Of a stretch of DNA of 64,000 bases, positions 28,932 to 36,224 are shown in pieces. Made by a program: the position numbers and the translations under genes. This stretch comes from Klebsiella terrigena. Lineage in GTDB: Bacteria > Pseudomonadota > Gammaproteobacteria > Enterobacterales > Enterobacteriaceae. The first letter of the stretch is position 1, and every line of letters starts with the position of its first letter. The stretch lies in assembly GCF_006539725.1 (NCBI RefSeq), contig NZ_BJNO01000010.1, positions 62,001 to 126,000 of the forward strand, written 5' to 3'. The notes beneath the pieces are model-generated. The model was not told the DNA's origin and ran no database searches. It was given only the letters and a program-made list of their open reading frames with translations.

Positions 28932-30276
28932 GAAAAAATTCCTGTAGTTGCGCATAGACACGCTTGTTCATACTGTTGACCGGGATATCGTCAATCACGC
29001 GCCAGTAGCGGGGGATCGCCACCGGTTCCAGCGTCGGGCGCAGCGCCTGGCGCCACTGGCGCTCAAGGGTTTTGCCCTCGTGCTGCCAGCGCTGACGGGT
29101 TTGCGCATCCAGCACCAGCAGCGCGCCAATCCCCTGGCGATCGCCGCGGGTAACCGGCAGAGCCACCGCTTCGCGGATCCCCGGCAGGTTCTGGAGCCTG
29201 AGCTCTATTTCGCTCAGCGAAATCCGCTTCTCTTCAATTTTGACCACCCGCCCACGCCGTCCGGTCAGATGAAACTGGCCGTTGGCGGTAAATTCCAGGG
29301 TATCGTCGATTAACAGCCCGTCTTCATCGGCGATAAGCGGTGAAAACAGGCGGAAAGTCTCCCCCTGCTGCAGCAGCCTGATGCCGGCAAAGGGCTGCCA
29401 GGCCGCCTCTTCCTGGCGCCGAGAACGCCAGGCGATCACGCCGGTTTCGGTGCTGCCGTAAATTTCGTCCGTCCAGACCTTCAGCCAGGCCGCCGCCCGG
29501 GCGACATCTTCCGAGGGAAGCTGGCCGCCGGCGGAGAGGATGAGCGCTACCGGCGGCGGCGTCAGATGGGGATCGAGGCGTTTCAAAAACGCCGGGCTGC
29601 TGATAAACGCATAGCGGTGCTGCTGGCTCAGGGCGCTGAGCTGCTCGGCGTAAAAGAGCATCGCCGCGTGGAGCGGCAGGCCGAGAGCCATCGGCAGAAA
29701 GATGCGAAAGGTGAGCCCGTAGAGGTGCTGAGGCACCACCGAGGCCACGATGCGGCAGCCCTCAAGGCGGGTGGCGAAGCGCGCGGCCAGCAGCTCGGCT
29801 TCGCGGTCAAGATGGGCGATCGGTTTGATAACCCGCTTGGGCTTCCCGGTTGAGCCTGAGGTAAACAGCTCTACGCAGGCGTCCCCGGCGATGCGGCAAA
29901 ACGTGCCGGGCTCTGCCATCGCGCGGCGCGCGCTGCCGATGACCAGCGAGGGTCCGTGCCAGTCGAGGGGCCTGTCGCTGAGCACGCCGTCAAACAGCGC
30001 CCGCTGCTCGTTCAGCAGCGAGGTGCGGCTATGTCCAGGGATCACCGGGATTTTATGCGCGTGCAGCGTCGCCAGCAGCGCGACGAGAAACAGGTAGCTG
30101 TCCTCAAAGCACAGCGACCAGCGTTCGGCATCGTGCTGTTGCAGCCGTTCGACCCACTGCGCCACGTCGTAGCGCAAATGGCCGAGGGTCCAGGTTTGCT
30201 CATCCAGCCAGGCGATCGGCGTGTCCGACGGGCGCGAAGCGTCCAGCCAGCGCGCCAGCGCGAGAGGCGCTATCAT
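28918..30276 (-). CDS. apeH: APE acyl-AMP ligase, ApeH
   Basis: AMP-dependent synthetase of the ANL superfamily, 452 aa. The P-loop-like motif VELFTSGSTGKPKRVIK is near residue 155 and the A5 motif DEIYGSTETGVIAWR near 280. It is expected to activate the aromatic starter acid (4-hydroxybenzoate in the E. coli pathway) and load it on a carrier protein. The catalytic C-terminal Lys lies in the expected NSMNKRVY segment. The ATG at 30276 overlaps the apeG stop by 4 bp. Confidence 0.88.
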   Translation of the reverse strand: MIAPLALARWLDASRPSDTPIAWLDEQTWTLGHLRYDVAQWVERLQQHDAERWSLCFEDSYLFLVALLATLHAHKIPVIPGHSRTSLLNEQRALFDGVLSDRPLDWHGPSLVIGSARRAMAEPGTFCRIAGDACVELFTSGSTGKPKRVIKPIAHLDREAELLAARFATRLEGCRIVASVVPQHLYGLTFRIFLPMALGLPLHAAMLFYAEQLSALSQQHRYAFISSPAFLKRLDPHLTPPPVALILSAGGQLPSEDVARAAAWLKVWTDEIYGSTETGVIAWRSRRQEEAAWQPFAGIRLLQQGETFRLFSPLIADEDGLLIDDTLEFTANGQFHLTGRRGRVVKIEEKRISLSEIELRLQNLPGIREAVALPVTRGDRQGIGALLVLDAQTRQRWQHEGKTLERQWRQALRPTLEPVAIPRYWRVIDDIPVNSMNKRVYAQLQEFFHDTP

Positions 30277-30854
30277 GACGACTCTCGCTTTATCATCCGC
30301 TGGCGCACCAGCCACTCTGCGGCCATCAGCGTGCCGATCAGCAGATAGGCAATCATGCCGTTCCACGCCGTCCATAGCGCCATATCGCCATACAGCGCGG
30401 TAAAGAGCGCCATGCCGCCGTTAAGAATAAAGAGGCCGCACCAGATTTGCGTCACCCGACGGGTGTAGCGTACGCCGGCCGCGGAAAGCTGCGGGTCGCG
30501 CAGGCGCGCCAGCCGTTCAACAACCGGCATCGCGGACCACAGCGAGCCGCCGAAAACGGCGAGCATGACGGCGTTGACCACCAGCGGATAAAACAGCAGC
30601 AGCTGATGCGTTTTGAGCAGGTAGCTGGCGGTACAGAGTGCCATACCCGCCAGCGCCACCAGCCGGGTGACGGCGTGCAGCGGTCCAGCCTGTCGCCGGG
30701 TCTGGCGAAAGCGTAACAGCAGAATCAGCGCCATCAAGGGGAGCAGCCAGTGCAGGCTGTTGTGCGCGAGGCCCAGCCAGATTAAAAATGGCCAGGCCAG
30801 CAGGAGCAGGCTCGTTAGCAGCTGTATGCCCTTAGATGAAGGGGCGCCCGACAT
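30273..30854 (-). CDS. apeG: APE membrane protein, COG4648-like, ApeG
   Basis: Integral membrane protein of 193 aa with five or six hydrophobic segments and no recognisable catalytic motif. It resembles the COG4648 (ketosynthase-associated) family that accompanies APE clusters. Its role is unknown. It starts 6 bp after the apeF stop and overlaps apeH. Confidence 0.82.
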   Translation of the reverse strand: MSGAPSSKGIQLLTSLLLLAWPFLIWLGLAHNSLHWLLPLMALILLLRFRQTRRQAGPLHAVTRLVALAGMALCTASYLLKTHQLLLFYPLVVNAVMLAVFGGSLWSAMPVVERLARLRDPQLSAAGVRYTRRVTQIWCGLFILNGGMALFTALYGDMALWTAWNGMIAYLLIGTLMAAEWLVRQRMIKRESS

Positions 30855-30859
30855 GCGGG

Positions 30860-31111
30860 TCAGGCTTCTCGGGACATGCGTTCAACCGCATCAACGACGT
30901 CCTGTACGGTACGCACGGCCTTAAACTCTTCCGGCTTTATTTTCTTGCTGGTCTTCTTTTGCAGGTGGACGATCATATCGACGGCGTCAATGCTGTCCAG
31001 CTCGAGGTCTTCGTACAGACGCGCTTCCGGGCGGATCTCCTGAGGGTCGATTTCAAACAGCTTAACCAGAAGCGCCGAGACTTCTGCATAAATATCATGT
31101 GATTCAGTCAT
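30860..31111 (-). CDS. apeF: APE acyl carrier protein 2, ApeF
   Basis: Acyl carrier protein, 83 aa from the ATG at 31111 (MTESHDIY). The phosphopantetheine-accepting serine is in LELDSIDAVDM near residue 40. It differs from ApeE in charge and length of its last helix, so the two carriers may serve different steps. Probable substrate of AcpT. Confidence 0.9.
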   Translation of the reverse strand: MTESHDIYAEVSALLVKLFEIDPQEIRPEARLYEDLELDSIDAVDMIVHLQKKTSKKIKPEEFKAVRTVQDVVDAVERMSREA

Positions 31112-31121
31112 GGGTGGTGCC

Positions 31122-31382
31122 TCAGGTACGTTGAGCGTGGATGAACGCGGCCAGGGTCGCGACGGAGTAGAAGTGCTGGCGCATCTCGTCACTTTCGGCG
31201 GAAAGCACCACGCCGTAGCGGTTTTTCACCGCCAGCCCCAGTTCCAGGGCGTCAATGGAATCGAGGCCGAGACCGTCGCCAAAGAGCGCCGCGTCGGCGT
31301 CGATGTCGTCAGCCGACAGCTCTTCCAGATTCAACGTGTTGATGATGAGATTTTTCAGTTCAAGATAGAGCGCTTGCATCAT
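31122..31382 (-). CDS. apeE: APE acyl carrier protein 1, ApeE
   Basis: Acyl carrier protein, 86 aa. The modified serine is in GLGLDSIDALELGLAV near residue 41. Two adjacent ATGs (31382 and 31379) follow AGGAA; either may be used. It overlaps the apeD end by 23 bp and precedes apeF by 10 bp. Two carriers in tandem are typical of APE clusters. Confidence 0.9.
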   Translation of the reverse strand: MMQALYLELKNLIINTLNLEELSADDIDADAALFGDGLGLDSIDALELGLAVKNRYGVVLSAESDEMRQHFYSVATLAAFIHAQRT

Positions 31383-32175
31383 TAATTCCTGAAGTAGGCG
31401 TAGTACCTGATTGTAATTGAAGCAAAATATGCCGATTTAGCTGTCTTGCTGCCAGCGACGGTTCTTGTGAGTTATCGTCGTAAAACTGGGCGATCTGCAC
31501 CCGCTCGCCTACCTCGATGGTAAACAGGGGCCGGGTTGCCGGCGCATCGTACCATTTACTGTTTTTGCCCAGCATATGTTCGCTGCAGCGAATGACCACT
31601 ACGCGCAAATCGCTGGCGCAGCGCACGGCAATATTGGCCGCGCCGCGCTGAAGGACCATGGGTTCACCCGGCAGGGTGCGGGTTCCCTCCGGGAAAATTA
31701 AGATGGTATCGCCCTGCTGCAGGCGCTGTCGGCTGGCGGGCAGCAGCGCATCGGCCTGATCGTTAATTAAATAGTCCGCCGCGCGGATCACGCCGCTGAC
31801 GAACGGGTTTTTCAGCAGGGCGCTTTTTACCAGGCAGTCGGTCTCGGGCATGATCGAAGCCAGCATCACGTAGTCGATAAGGCTGGGATGGTTAGCCACC
31901 ACCAGGCATCCGCGCTCCTGGCGCAGGAGCTCGGCGCCCACGATCCGGTAATCCAGCACCCCGACGGCTTTGACCACCGTTAAGAAGAGGCGAAAGCTGG
32001 CCGAGATGCTGCGTCGCGCCAGGCGACGGCGGCGAGATTTATCTCTGACCACCACCAGCAGCAGGTTAAACCAGACTAAGGAGAGCAGCAGCCCGCCAAG
32101 GCCGAACAGCGCGAAGCAAACGCCGGTCATCAGCCCGCGCCAGGCGCGATTTATGCGTGACGGAAGGCCGTTCAT
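31360..32175 (-). CDS. apeD: APE 1-acyl-glycerol-phosphate-type acyltransferase, ApeD
   Basis: Membrane-bound PlsC-like acyltransferase, 271 aa from the ATG at 32175. A hydrophobic helix lies near residues 15-40. The acyltransferase motif NHPSLIDYVML (NHxxxxD) is near residue 92 and FPEGTR near 165. It likely acylates a lipid head group that becomes the aryl polyene anchor. Start overlaps the apeC stop by 4 bp. Confidence 0.87.
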   Translation of the reverse strand: MNGLPSRINRAWRGLMTGVCFALFGLGGLLLSLVWFNLLLVVVRDKSRRRRLARRSISASFRLFLTVVKAVGVLDYRIVGAELLRQERGCLVVANHPSLIDYVMLASIMPETDCLVKSALLKNPFVSGVIRAADYLINDQADALLPASRQRLQQGDTILIFPEGTRTLPGEPMVLQRGAANIAVRCASDLRVVVIRCSEHMLGKNSKWYDAPATRPLFTIEVGERVQIAQFYDDNSQEPSLAARQLNRHILLQLQSGTTPTSGINDASALS

Positions 32176-32894
32176 GAGCGGCTCCACTGCCACTGCAGGC
32201 GCTCGCCAGCGAGGGTAAAGGCCGGGCTCTGCTGTAGGTAGTGGCGTAAAAACTGCAGGCTCTGCGGCAGCTCCGCCTCTTCGCCCGGCGCTGCGCGCTG
32301 CGTCGAGCAGCGCCACTCTTCGCCCGCTTCGATAACCAGCGCGAGCGCGTAGGGCCAGGTCGGCATCGCAGGGGGAAGATAGGGGTGATAAAACTCCGGG
32401 AGATGGCCGTCGAAATCAACCATCAGCACGCGCTGATAGCCCGCCTGCAGGAGGCACATCGCTTCGCACAGCCCCTGCTGGAAGGTATCCCGCCCGGCGG
32501 AGAGTGAAGAGGAGACGATCGGCCTTTGGGCGGCAATGGTCAGGTTACCGACCGCTGAATTATGCACCGAGAGCGCGAAGTCAGTCGGGGAGAGCGCCTG
32601 CTCCGTCGCCAGCGCGTGCAGGATGCGGTAGTTGCGTTCAAGCTCGCCGTGGCGGCTGGTGTACAGTACGGCATCGATGCGATGGCGGCGCAGCATCGCC
32701 AGCCCGCACTCAACGGCAAGCCGGCTGCCGGAGCTGAGTCGTCTGGCGGTCATCATCGGTAGTTCGCTCAGCTTTGCCTGAGGCGCCGCCGGATCGATGG
32801 CGTGCGAAAGCCGTGACCACTGCTGCCACTGCGTCGTTTCGCTTAGTCCTGGGGCTCTGCCCTGCCAGTCAATTATGTTTAGTGCAAATTTCAT
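32172..32894 (-). CDS. apeC: APE ketosynthase-like chain length factor, ApeC
   Basis: First gene of the APE operon, 240 aa. It resembles only the N-terminal half of a ketosynthase. Around the expected active site the sequence reads VSSSLSAGRDTFQQG, with no catalytic cysteine, and the His motifs of the C-terminal half are missing. This is the pattern of a chain-length-factor partner for ApeO. The ATG at 32894 was chosen over a TTG one codon earlier. No clear promoter was identified upstream. Confidence 0.82.
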   Translation of the reverse strand: MKFALNIIDWQGRAPGLSETTQWQQWSRLSHAIDPAAPQAKLSELPMMTARRLSSGSRLAVECGLAMLRRHRIDAVLYTSRHGELERNYRILHALATEQALSPTDFALSVHNSAVGNLTIAAQRPIVSSSLSAGRDTFQQGLCEAMCLLQAGYQRVLMVDFDGHLPEFYHPYLPPAMPTWPYALALVIEAGEEWRCSTQRAAPGEEAELPQSLQFLRHYLQQSPAFTLAGERLQWQWSRS

Positions 32895-33187
32895 CAACGC
32901 GAGTCCGCGGTAAATCGGTGATTCCGGTAGCGTTTTTTAACGCCACCTTGTTATTTTTCTGCTGGCCTGCCAATACAGTATGACCGACGCCAGGTTATCG
33001 GGCGCGCCGCAGCCCGCATTATTTGCCGATCGATTTCGCGTATTTTCGATATTTTCGCGCATCAGTGCAATTTATTGTGGCAAATCTAAGAGCACGAGCC
33101 GAATATTTTCATCGTTCCGTCCGCCGCCTGACGCGCATTTTCTGCCGCGACCACCACATATCATACAGGGCGGCTTGCGAATACATA
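32895..33187. other. Non-coding leader region upstream of the APE operon
   Basis: About 290 bp with no supportable gene. One imperfect hairpin (GGTAGCG / CGCCACC, about 32927-32948) is visible. It must contain the APE promoter unless transcription reads in from the upstream lipoprotein gene; I could not pick a convincing promoter. Confidence 0.5.
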
Positions 33188-33292
33188 GGATAATGCCGAA
33201 TCAAATGGCGGTTCGGCATTATCCCGCGGGCCTTCAGGCGATTGCCGGCTGGCGTTAGCGGGATGATGCCGATATAGCGCCGGGCGCTATAT
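33188..33292. repeat. Three mutually pairing arms plus a hairpin between lipoprotein gene and APE operon
   Basis: Arm A GGATAATGCCGAA (33188-33200) is the exact complement of arm B (33212-33224). Arm B extended to 33227 (TCGGCATTATCCCGC) pairs with arm C GCGGGATGATGCCGA (33258-33272) with one wobble. Directly after C, ATATAGCGC (33272-33280) and GCGCTATAT (33284-33292) form a perfect 9-bp stem with a 3-nt loop. A:B and B:C are mutually exclusive, as in attenuators; it may instead be a REP-like repeat or the terminator of the gene above. Confidence 0.6.
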
Positions 33293-33349
33293 TCCTCTTT
33301 AGGGGTAAGAACCCTAATCACTTCACGCCCGAGCGCGGAGAGCGAATGC

Positions 33350-33739
33350 TTACAGCGCGCTTCCCGCAGCCAAATTAACCTGGATGTCTTTATCCAAATT
33401 ATGTACCCAGCGGTTATAGTTTTTATGGATTTCACCGCCGGAGGCCATCAGGTTGAGGCTGCTGACGTAACGAATAGAATAACCGGTCGCGGAATAGTTA
33501 ATTTGCACTTCAGCGACGTGATCGCGCGCCTGCTGGCGGGCTTTGATAATACCCGGCGCCGTTTCTGACATTATCCACTGGCGCTGTACGCCGGCTCGGA
33601 AAATAGCATTTTTTACCTGAGCATCGGTATGGCCAGCGCTGACCGTGGTCTGAATTTGTTCGATGGGCGCCGTACGGGCGCAGCCTGCCAATGTCCCGAT
33701 AACGGCAATAGCTGCCAACCACTTAACAACCTTTTTCAT
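33350..33739 (-). CDS. Hypothetical lipoprotein
   Basis: 129 aa. MKKVVKWLAAIAVIGTLAGC is a lipoprotein signal with the lipobox LAGC (Cys20). An AGGAAGC RBS precedes the ATG. The mature part is small and mixed alpha/beta in character, with two Trp residues and no catalytic motif that I recognise. It lies upstream of the APE operon on the same strand, separated by 455 bp of structured non-coding DNA, so it may be a separate unit. Function unknown; a link with APE display is only a guess from position. Confidence 0.8.
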   Translation of the reverse strand: MKKVVKWLAAIAVIGTLAGCARTAPIEQIQTTVSAGHTDAQVKNAIFRAGVQRQWIMSETAPGIIKARQQARDHVAEVQINYSATGYSIRYVSSLNLMASGGEIHKNYNRWVHNLDKDIQVNLAAGSAL

Positions 33740-34365
33740 GAACGCTTCCTGTCGAATTATGGGTATATGATGAGATGCCCAATGCTAAGAATAATTAATA
33801 TCAGTCTCACCGGGCCGGAATTATCTCTCAGGTAAATATCTCGCACGTTTTCCGTTTTGACGTCAGGCGAGAAGGGTTTTCATCATAAAGCATAGATCGC
33901 GAGGTCACCAGCGGCAATGAGTAATGATGATGGATTTCATATGGTTAAAATTTACTTTGATAGCCTAAAATTCACAAAAATTATACAATCCTCGCTATTC
34001 TTCACCATCAAATTAATCAGTCGGCTTATTCAGTCATATCATTCTCATCATTTAATAATAAGCAAACTATTACCCGGCTATATAATGAGGGTATTATATC
34101 TCCGGCTGCCGGGGGCAGCGGGAATTCTGTTTTATTTCCCCGATTTAAGCCGTGAATGACGTAAATCAATATTCAGTTCTGGTAGCTGTTTTTCACCGGA
34201 TGACGTGGTAACGGGGAAACACCGAGTGGGGCATATTCGCTGAACCTGAATACCGCAACCGGCGCCTGAAGGAGTTCGCTTCAGGCTGCGGATTGGCCGG
34301 GAGCGATGTTTAATTTGCCCGCGGCTGACGATCGCGGTGCCGTCGGGGCAGCGGCCAAAAAAAAT
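33740..34365. other. AT-rich non-coding interval between dcrB and the lipoprotein gene
   Basis: About 630 bp with lower GC than the surrounding genes, most clearly at 33900-34110. No reading frame has a plausible RBS and protein. Small hairpins: GCTGCC/GGCAGC (34115-34129) and CCTGAAG/CTTCAGG (34265-34285). In E. coli K-12 this side of dcrB carries yhhS and yhhT; neither is seen here. The stretch marks the upstream junction of the accessory segment. Confidence 0.6.
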
Positions 34366-34391
34366 GGCCCCCGGTGGCGACACCGGAGGCC
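34357..34391 (-). terminator. Intrinsic terminator of dcrB
   Basis: On the minus strand an 11-bp stem with one mismatch (GGCCTCCGGTG / CACCGGGGGCC, loop TCGC, 34391-34366) is followed by A and a run of eight T (34364-34357). It lies just after the dcrB stop (34410). Classic Rho-independent form. Confidence 0.9.
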
Positions 34392-34409
34392 ATAACCTCT
34401 GACCGTGAG

Positions 34410-34973
34410 TTACTGAATGGTCAGGGTATTAATGATGTTTTCCGCCGCAGTCTGCGCCTGCTGCTGGTTGTCCGCCGGCAGAGTGATCTGCAGGGTCAGC
34501 AGCTTGTCATCTACCTTGCCGAGAAGAACCGAAGACCAGGCGGTCTGTCCTTTGGCGGAGATGATGCTGTCCAGCTGCTGCAGCGTGTGGCCTTTGATCT
34601 CAACGGATTTATTGGTCACGACCTGCAGCTGCGGATCGCGGCTGCGCTGCTGCTCTTCCAGACGCTGAGCCAGTACGGACAGCTCTTCAGTGGTGCTGTC
34701 GCCCACAATCACGATCACCGCTTTCTGACCTGTGACATCAGAATAGACGTGCATGTTGTTGGCCTGAGTACCCAGCTTCCCGCTCTGGTCAGTCATCCCA
34801 GCGGGCAGGGAGAAGCTCAGTTTGCCGTCCAGCAGGTTCACGGTTTGTCCGCTGGCGTTGCTTTCAGCCGCAGCCCCTTCGGTTGGCGCTTTTGAATCGC
34901 TGTTATCACAGGCCGCAAGGCCCACAACCAGCAGGCCAATACCGACATATTTAACCAAATTGCGCATTGACAT
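34410..34973 (-). CDS. dcrB: DcrB lipoprotein
   Basis: Periplasmic/inner-membrane lipoprotein named for its need in phage C1 and C6 infection of E. coli. 187 aa, against about 185 in E. coli. The signal peptide ends in [14 protein letters not shown] with the lipobox Cys at residue 22. The mature domain [25 protein letters not shown] is characteristic. It is followed by a strong terminator and lies next to yhhQ as in E. coli. Confidence 0.94.
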   Translation of the reverse strand: MSMRNLVKYVGIGLLVVGLAACDNSDSKAPTEGAAAESNASGQTVNLLDGKLSFSLPAGMTDQSGKLGTQANNMHVYSDVTGQKAVIVIVGDSTTEELSVLAQRLEEQQRSRDPQLQVVTNKSVEIKGHTLQQLDSIISAKGQTAWSSVLLGKVDDKLLTLQITLPADNQQQAQTAAENIINTLTIQ

Positions 34974-35040
34974 CTTCCTTTCGATAAACGGCCATTAACG
35001 GCTCATTCGCTTATCTTATCACATCAGTCTGCGAGTACTC

Positions 35041-35706
35041 TTAACCTGGCTGCAATGCTGACAAATCAGATTTATCCGCCATTTTTTTCAGCAGCATATT
35101 CAACAACATGCCGTACATCGGCAGGAAGAATACGATGCTAATCAGCACCTTGAAGCAGTAGTCAACGATGGCGATTTCTCCCCAGTGGGCCGCCATAAAC
35201 GGGTCCGGGCTGCGCCAGAAGGCGATAAAGAAAAAGGCCAGCGTGTCGCTGACGTTGCCAAACAGCGTCGAGGCGGTGGGCGCCAGCCACCAGCGGCGGT
35301 TTTGACGCAGGCGGTTAAAGACGTGGACGTCGAGGATCTGCCCCAGCGCATAGGCCATAAAGCTGGCGGCCGCGATACGCGCCACGAACAGGTTGAAGTG
35401 CGTCAGTGCGGCAAAGCCCTGCCATTCGCCCATATAAAACAGCGCGGAGACGCCATAGGAGATCAGCAGCGCCGGGACCATTACCGCGAGGATGATGCGT
35501 CGCGCCAGCGGTGCGCCAAAAATGCGTACCGTCAGATCGGTGGCGAGGAAGATAAACGGAAAGCTGAACGCGCCCCAGGTGGTATGGAAACCAAAAATGG
35601 AGATCGGTAGCTGCACCAGATAGTTACTGGAGGTGATCACCAGCAAATGGAATAGCGATAGCCAGACCAGCGCTTTTTTACGCTGTACGGTAGTAAAGGG
35701 ATTCAT
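35041..35706 (-). CDS. yhhQ: YhhQ queuosine precursor transporter
   Basis: Inner-membrane transporter of the ECF-like VUT/DUF165 family that imports preQ0/preQ1 for queuosine tRNA modification. 221 aa with about six hydrophobic segments. HTTWGAFSFPFIFLATDLTVRIFG is the family signature near residue 40. RBS AAAGG is 7 bp before the ATG. I checked the upstream 230 bp for a preQ1 riboswitch and saw none. Divergent from tusA. Confidence 0.95.
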   Translation of the reverse strand: MNPFTTVQRKKALVWLSLFHLLVITSSNYLVQLPISIFGFHTTWGAFSFPFIFLATDLTVRIFGAPLARRIILAVMVPALLISYGVSALFYMGEWQGFAALTHFNLFVARIAAASFMAYALGQILDVHVFNRLRQNRRWWLAPTASTLFGNVSDTLAFFFIAFWRSPDPFMAAHWGEIAIVDYCFKVLISIVFFLPMYGMLLNMLLKKMADKSDLSALQPG

Positions 35707-35939
35707 ATTGTGACCTTTTTATGCCCGTTATCCTTCAGGCTGCAGAGGCGTCGCCGCTTTTCTACAACATGAATGAGTGAGGGACTGAAATTTGGGGTGA
35801 GGGAACCCAATTAAAAACGGCTGCATGATACTGCGTTGAGAGCGTAATGCAACGGTTGTTTTTCGCGCAAACGTTAACCTGGCTTGCGTCGCGTGCGGGT
35901 GGGGGTAAACTAGGGCCGTTTTGTTGACGTGAGATGAAA

Positions 35940-36185
35940 ATGAGCGAACTTTTTTCCAGTCCTGACCACACTTTGGATGCACAGGGGCTGCGCTGCCCCG
36001 AGCCGGTAATGATGGTGCGCAAGGCCGTGCGTACGATGCCGGTTGGCGAGACGCTGCTGATTATCGCCGACGATCCGGCGACAACCCGCGATATTCCCGG
36101 CTTTTGCCGCTTTATGGAGCATGAGCTGGTGGCGCAGGAGATTAGCGCTCTGCCGTACCGCTATTTGATTCGTAAAAACCACTGA
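35940..36185 (+). CDS. tusA: TusA sulfur carrier protein
   Basis: Small cytosolic sulfur carrier that takes persulfide sulfur from IscS and passes it to TusBCD for 2-thiouridine in tRNA. 81 aa from the ATG at 35940, the E. coli length. The active cysteine is in [13 protein letters not shown] (Cys19). The in-frame ATG at 35934 would add two residues and is less likely. Convergent with zntA. Confidence 0.96.
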   Translation: MSELFSSPDHTLDAQGLRCPEPVMMVRKAVRTMPVGETLLIIADDPATTRDIPGFCRFMEHELVAQEISALPYRYLIRKNH

Positions 36186-36186
36186 A

Positions 36187-36216
36187 CTCCCCGCTAAGCG
36201 CTGCGCCAGCGGGGAG
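36187..36216. terminator. Hairpin between tusA and zntA
   Basis: CTCCCCGCT (36187-36195) and AGCGGGGAG (36208-36216) form a perfect 9-bp stem between the convergent tusA and zntA stops. It lacks a T-run on either side, so it is a probable rather than certain terminator. Confidence 0.6.
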
Positions 36217-36224
36217 CGCGTCCG

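Noticed and set aside
32980-33258. 92-codon open frame upstream of the APE operon
   Set aside because: It crosses the inverted-repeat arms and has no RBS; translation looks random.
33917-34159. 80-codon open frame in the AT-rich interval
   Set aside because: No RBS, biased hydrophobic composition expected of AT-rich non-coding DNA, and no similarity that I recognise.
35707-35939. preQ1 riboswitch before yhhQ
   Set aside because: Expected because yhhQ imports a queuosine precursor, but none of the short conserved preQ1 aptamer motifs could be found in the leader.
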